IMG/VR virus record: IMGVR_UViG_3300035034_000514
Coordinates: 1-25,484 of that record
Direction: 5' to 3' (one strand)
Origin: a virus
Length of the DNA: 25,484 nt
A program made the translations under genes and the position numbers. Below are positions 21,439 through 25,484 of the stretch, piece after piece. The notes below the pieces were generated by a model. That model was not told where the DNA came from. It worked only from the letters and a program-made list of their open reading frames with translations, and made no database searches. Each line of letters starts with the position of its first letter. The first letter of the stretch is position 1.

Positions 21439-22131
21439 TTATCCTGTTGGAAGATCGTCTTCTTCTGCTTGTCCTTCAGTGTAACTAATAAATGCATGCA
21501 TAACATCATCGTTACCTGCTCTAACTTGTAATTGGTCGCCTGTTGTAAAAAATTGACCGTTAAGTGCTATAATTAATGTATCCTGATGTTGTACTGGGAT
21601 TTCATTAGCAAAGTAATACACGCCTTCACCATTGCCTATTTCTAAGTTTACTTCTGCTACCGTAATACTAAAATTTTGTCCAAGGGCATTCGAAGATATT
21701 TCATTTAAAACATTTGTGTCAGCAACAAATACACCAACTGAATCTAATGTAAAAGCATTTACACTTGCGTTTGATACACCATCCACTGTAACCTCAGCAC
21801 CATTGGCTAACGTTATCACTTCGCCGGCAACATATCCCACGCCGCCATTAAAAGTAGAAAAGTCGCCTTCGTTTTGTGCTGCTATCAATGGTCGGTCAGC
21901 TTTTACAACACGTACACTAACAGTGCTAGGTGTAGAGCCAAAGTTTGTAATCATTAGCGGACTTGATATCTCAGCTACACCAGGGGCAACACGACGAGAA
22001 GTACCAAAACCTACAATAGGAACATCGTAATTAGGAACGTCAATTAGTGTTTGCCAATCAAGCGTTAGCGCAAGACCAGCAGATATTGGTTTTGCACTCG
22101 GTGCTTGTTCTGTAGTAATTGTTGTAGTCAT
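21439..22131 (-). CDS. Virion structural protein (small tail-fibre associated)
   Basis: From ATG at 22131 the protein is 230 residues. The N-terminus MTTTITTEQAPSAKPISAG leads into beta-rich sequence. VGYVAGEVITLANGAEVTVDGV is a repeat often seen in marine phage structural proteins. The end, IALNGQFFTTGDQLQVRAG followed by FISYTEGQAEEDD, is a pattern I associate with virion proteins of T4-like cyanophages. I cannot name a precise role. A TTG one codon upstream is possible, but AGAGGAA lies well placed for the ATG, and that ATG overlaps the upstream stop (TGATG). It sits between the beta-helix fibre and the collagen fibre, so co-assembly with them is likely. Confidence 0.72.
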   Translation of the reverse strand: MTTTITTEQAPSAKPISAGLALTLDWQTLIDVPNYDVPIVGFGTSRRVAPGVAEISSPLMITNFGSTPSTVSVRVVKADRPLIAAQNEGDFSTFNGGVGYVAGEVITLANGAEVTVDGVSNASVNAFTLDSVGVFVADTNVLNEISSNALGQNFSITVAEVNLEIGNGEGVYYFANEIPVQHQDTLIIALNGQFFTTGDQLQVRAGNDDVMHAFISYTEGQAEEDDLPTG

Positions 22132-24902
22132 CAAAAAGTTCCTCTAGAGTTTGCTAGTCGTCGTGCTATTTGTCTTACTGATATGTCAAACGGTCTACCT
22201 TCGAATTTACCTGTTAGTCCGTTGATGCGTGTTCCACCGGCAAAATACTGGTTGTTTAATTCGTCGGCGCCTGACCATCTAACACGACCGCCGCCTTCTT
22301 GTAATACGCTAAACGGTACAGGCCTGTTTGATCCTGGACCTCTAAAATTAAGTGGCAAGGCGTTTTTATTTACGCCCGACCCTGCATTGTTAAACTGGTG
22401 ACCTAGTGATTCGATAAGCGAGCCAAACTCGAGAGTAGACGGATTGCTTACAGTATTTATTAGTACGTCATCAAACAAACTTGTAATCATATTTGCTTCG
22501 GGGCCTGCGCCTATTATCGTTACTAGCTCGTCGCGTAAATAATTCCAGGTGTGCACAAAACTAGATAGCATTGCTTCGGGGAATACATAACTCGAATCAT
22601 ATTTAAAAAATCCTAGTGTTTGGTTTGTAGTTACTTCACTTGTGCCGCCCCGTAGGTCAAATGCAATTGCTTTTAGTACGTTACCCGCATCACGCTTTGC
22701 AAGGTCCTCGTAGTATGAACCATATGTTGTGTTAAGATATGTTATCGTATCAGTTTGTATGGTTGACTTAGCTGCAACAATCGTGTTATAATCAGTAATC
22801 ACATTTGATGGCTGCCACGACAGGCCAGGCTGCGAAAGTGCAGGTATGACATTTGCATCTGCTGCCGCAATAGCATCGATTGTAATGTCAAGCAGTCCGG
22901 ACAATGTAGTTGCCTCAGCTGACGATGCTGTTCCAGCAGTAGTGTCTTGTCCAGGAAATGCCTCAACGACAACATTGCTTATAATATTTTGCATTGACGT
23001 AAAAGCAGTTACGCTAGCATTAGCTACATTAGACGAAACAAGTAACAGTTCACCTAGCGAAAAGAATCCGTCTGCTGCTTTACGACTTGCATAATTACCG
23101 TCGTAAATTAAATCGTGTATCAATCCGTTAAGAACAGTATTAATATCACGTCGAGCAAATTCTTCATTGTATACTAGTCCGGGATATGCTAGTTCCATTT
23201 CCTCAATAACTGCATCCTCTATCAGCTGGCGGTTATTTTCTAGTTGTGCTCGTGCTGCTTCAACGTTAGCAGTAATATTTGTTGGGTTATTGTAAAAGCG
23301 GTCACTTGTTTGATTAAAACGCAATATCTCTACAATGTTTTCAACACGTTCACGTATCTCGTCGATTATACTTTCGTTAACTGCAAGAGCCTGCATTTCA
23401 TCACGTATATATTCAATACTGTCTATTGTTTGCACAAGTATTTCTTCTATTACTACACTAGACACTTCACGCTGAAATGCTTGTCCTACTGTTAGGCTGT
23501 TATGATTTGTGCCTAACGCAACGTCATACATTACGCTGTCAATGATGGTACCAGCATCTCGCTCTGCTAGTGCTTCGTTGTAAACAAAGCCTTCAGTCCA
23601 GCTTGCGTTGCCAGTACCATTAGGTGATCCGTCCGGCTCTGGTCCGTTAGTAACTAAATCATCCCACATGCTATTAATTATTGCGCCGTTAGCTACGAGT
23701 GCATCAATAGTATCTGCCGTGACGGTGTTAGTAACTATAGTAGCCGTTGCCTCATACGGTTCGACTACATTAATAAATCCAGATGCTCTCATGGCAATAT
23801 CACCAAATTGTGTGCCCGAGTTGTTTAGAGTAATCTGGCCACCACGTAATGCGTAGAATGCTGCGCGCTGAAAAATACTAATACTCGATATACCGTTAAT
23901 ACCGGCGCCGTCTTTTGCGCAATAGCCGATTCCATTTGGGCTACGTGGTGTAGCACCAAACGCTAGCATGTAAGGCCATATGCTGTTCTGGTTTAGTACT
24001 TTTCTATCTGCTAGCAATACGCCACCGCCATTGCCAACCAATGGATTGCCGTTTGCTGGATCGAGTGGTGCTGCTACTTGTAGTGCATCATAATTTGATA
24101 CTTGCGCGATGTCACGTATATATGGTGAACGAATAATAAGTGCATTTGGCGCAAATGCAATAGCAAATCCGCCTGTTGGTTCATCGAGGTTGTCGATTTC
24201 CTGATTTCGAAAGGTAAATCCTTGTACATAGCAGCCCGAATTAACCCAAAACATGTTGCGGAAATTTTCTCGGCATTCGCTGCTTGCAATTACTTCTGTT
24301 ACAAATTGTCCGCCGCTGCTAACTACACCGCAGTTTTCCGGGATCTCTAGCTCGCCGTCCTCAACATATTTTCCTGGGTATATGCTAACCACTACGCTGC
24401 CATTTCCGTTTGACAGCTGATTAGCAATTTCTAAACCGCGTTCAATTGTTGCAACACTCTCACTGAGACTGCGGCCGTTGTTGTCTGTGTTATTACCATC
24501 TTTTGTAACATATACAATATTAGATACGTCTTTGTCTGGGTAAGTAAACTCGCCTGTGACAGTTAAATTAACTGCTTCTAAATTTAAATAGTCGCCTACA
24601 TCACCAAAAGTACTTTCAATTCTGCTTAGTGCATTACCTAAATTTTCAATGGCATCGCCATTTACAGTTAAGTTGCCTTCAAGTATAGTAGAGCTAGTTA
24701 CACGCAGATTATCAAAAACCGCGTCCGGCGATGTTATTTGATTTAATGCTTCTATATTTTGTGTACCTAGGGTGTCTACTAGTAACGATCCTTGTACCTG
24801 TAGATCATCGGCAACAATCAGATTATTGTCAACAAATACATTGCCGTAGATTACTAATTTCTCGTTAGTAGGATTTATTGACGAAAATTTATCGTTTGGC
24901 AT
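22131..24902 (-). CDS. Large beta-helix tail fibre/virion structural protein
   Basis: The 923-residue protein opens MPNDKFSSINPTNEKLVIYG with repeated beta turns (NLIVADDLQVQGSLLVD, TILEGNLTVNGD) like a fibre shaft. Residues ~128-380 form a parallel beta-helix region. It starts NIVYVTKDGNNTDNNGRSLSESVATIERGLE, then YPGKYVEDGELEIPENCGVVS, MFWVNSGCYVQGFTF and successive short strands, like pectate-lyase-type repeats in cyanophage structural proteins. The second half has three imperfect units around FVYNEALAERDAGTIID, LVYNEEFARRDINTVLN and YYEDLAKRDAGNVLK, each followed by helical sequence. The C-terminus (GGTRINGLTGKFEGRPFDI) may be an attachment end. The start is close behind a GATAAATA octamer; its ribosome site (TTGAGA) is weak. 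It is probably a long or proximal tail fibre; the exact gp name is uncertain. Confidence 0.78.
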   Translation of the reverse strand: MPNDKFSSINPTNEKLVIYGNVFVDNNLIVADDLQVQGSLLVDTLGTQNIEALNQITSPDAVFDNLRVTSSTILEGNLTVNGDAIENLGNALSRIESTFGDVGDYLNLEAVNLTVTGEFTYPDKDVSNIVYVTKDGNNTDNNGRSLSESVATIERGLEIANQLSNGNGSVVVSIYPGKYVEDGELEIPENCGVVSSGGQFVTEVIASSECRENFRNMFWVNSGCYVQGFTFRNQEIDNLDEPTGGFAIAFAPNALIIRSPYIRDIAQVSNYDALQVAAPLDPANGNPLVGNGGGVLLADRKVLNQNSIWPYMLAFGATPRSPNGIGYCAKDGAGINGISSISIFQRAAFYALRGGQITLNNSGTQFGDIAMRASGFINVVEPYEATATIVTNTVTADTIDALVANGAIINSMWDDLVTNGPEPDGSPNGTGNASWTEGFVYNEALAERDAGTIIDSVMYDVALGTNHNSLTVGQAFQREVSSVVIEEILVQTIDSIEYIRDEMQALAVNESIIDEIRERVENIVEILRFNQTSDRFYNNPTNITANVEAARAQLENNRQLIEDAVIEEMELAYPGLVYNEEFARRDINTVLNGLIHDLIYDGNYASRKAADGFFSLGELLLVSSNVANASVTAFTSMQNIISNVVVEAFPGQDTTAGTASSAEATTLSGLLDITIDAIAAADANVIPALSQPGLSWQPSNVITDYNTIVAAKSTIQTDTITYLNTTYGSYYEDLAKRDAGNVLKAIAFDLRGGTSEVTTNQTLGFFKYDSSYVFPEAMLSSFVHTWNYLRDELVTIIGAGPEANMITSLFDDVLINTVSNPSTLEFGSLIESLGHQFNNAGSGVNKNALPLNFRGPGSNRPVPFSVLQEGGGRVRWSGADELNNQYFAGGTRINGLTGKFEGRPFDISVRQIARRLANSRGTF

Positions 24903-24931
24903 TATTAGGTCTCAATTTACACACTTGCTTA

Positions 24932-24939
24932 TATTTATC
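24932..24939 (-). promoter_or_regulatory. T4-type late promoter octamer GATAAATA
   Basis: On the minus strand GATAAATA lies 29 bases upstream of the ATG at 24902, in the 58-base gap after the previous fibre stop (24961). It would head transcription of the beta-helix fibre, the 230-residue protein and the 1068-residue collagen fibre. Confidence 0.62.
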
Positions 24940-24960
24940 GTTTCAGTTGGGTACGCAACA

Positions 24961-25484
24961 TTAGCCGCCGCCTTCGCCGCCAGGATTAAGTCCGCCGCCT
25001 CCTTCGCCGCCGCCGGATATAATTGCTAGAGAAATAGATCCAATAAAAATAACCCAGCTACCGTTTTCCAATCCATCGTAATCTTCTACCCACACCAAAC
25101 CAACATAAATCGTTTCAGCTGAATCGTTAATTACCCATTCGAAACTTAAACTAGGAATGGAGCCTTCTATATTATCACTAGATTCAATTATTACCGTACC
25201 ACTTAGTGAATTTATATTACGCACACATACTACATCACCGTTTGATTGAGCAGTCGGTAATGTCATTGTAAGTCTGTCGTTGAAATTAGGATTAATAAAA
25301 TGGTAGGTATTTAGAGACGCAGTAAAGTTATCTGTATTTACTGTGGTATCAAACGTCCACAAGCTGTCGCCACCGCCGCCACCGCTGTCAGGAAGACTAG
25401 CATTTATCCACCCACTCTCGGCATCATATGTTAATACCTGACCTTGACCAGGTAAGCTAATTGCTGTGTCATTGAGATCAACGA
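24961..25484 (-). CDS. Tail fibre protein, C-terminal part (5' end cut by window)
   Basis: An open frame enters at the right edge and runs to TAA at 24961, giving 174 residues. The visible part starts DLNDTAISLPGQGQVLTYDAESGWINASLPD, the fibre repeat in which a bilin- or sugar-independent 'VLTYD....W' strand recurs. A GGGGGD linker comes next, then a beta domain (FTASLNTYHFINPNFNDRLTMTLPTAQSNGDVVCVRN) of about 110 residues. It ends in another glycine-rich tail (GGGEGGGGLNPGGEGGG). An internal ATG-like start would give a shorter protein, but the frame is open upstream and the fibre repeat lies there, so it is read as partial. The GDVVCVRNI and GTVIIESSD segments are common in fibre heads that bind surfaces; ligand unknown. 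Confidence 0.75.
   Translation of the reverse strand, partial: VDLNDTAISLPGQGQVLTYDAESGWINASLPDSGGGGGDSLWTFDTTVNTDNFTASLNTYHFINPNFNDRLTMTLPTAQSNGDVVCVRNINSLSGTVIIESSDNIEGSIPSLSFEWVINDSAETIYVGLVWVEDYDGLENGSWVIFIGSISLAIISGGGEGGGGLNPGGEGGG

Overview
The window reads as part of the structural and accessory region of a marine T4-like myovirus, not a bacterial chromosome. Genes are densely packed with TAATG, ATGA and GTGA start/stop overlaps. Short leaders carry T4-type late promoter octamers (TATAAATA and the variants CATAAATA, GATAAATA, AATAAATA). The protein families are typical of marine T4-like phages: gp14- and gp15-like neck/tail-completion proteins, collagen-like fibres, a very large beta-helix fibre, and auxiliary metabolic genes. 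The host cannot be read from the sequence.

Left part (1-4752). A truncated minus-strand sugar-nucleotide epimerase/dehydratase starts from a divergent promoter region shared with a plus-strand operon. That operon holds a gp14-like neck protein, a GH108 peptidoglycan hydrolase, a gp15-like tail sheath stabiliser, a Nudix hydrolase and an unrecognised helical protein. Between gp15 and nudix lies a 258-bp insertion. It carries a broken minus-strand HNH homing-endonuclease relic and leaves two differently encoded copies of the gp15 C-terminus.

Middle part (4749-10021, minus strand). Six overlapping or closely spaced genes are read right to left: a GH130-like beta-propeller, a double methyltransferase with a helical-repeat linker, a family 2 glycosyltransferase, a putative 2OG-Fe(II) oxygenase, a heme oxygenase and a ferredoxin-dependent bilin reductase. 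The last two form a complete heme-to-bilin route. The pair resembles the heme oxygenase/PcyX pair described from uncultured ocean phages, and it is the most notable metabolic content here.

Right part (10093-25484, minus strand). This is a fibre and adhesin locus. From right to left it holds the end of a fibre protein, a 923-residue beta-helix fibre, a small structural protein, a 1068-residue collagen-like fibre, a 1424-residue collagen-like fibre with a C1q-like domain, a collagen-like protein with an S74 autoprocessing chaperone, and three tandem paralogues. The paralogues share a roughly 50-residue N-terminal anchor but end in unrelated tips (glycine-rich, LamG-like, jelly-roll-like). One small glycine-rich gene with its own late-type promoter is wedged in opposite orientation between the two large collagen fibres. 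The layout suggests a modular, recombining host-recognition apparatus next to glycan-modifying enzymes. No tRNA, CRISPR array, integrase or rRNA was seen, and no gene-free stretch exceeds 300 bases.
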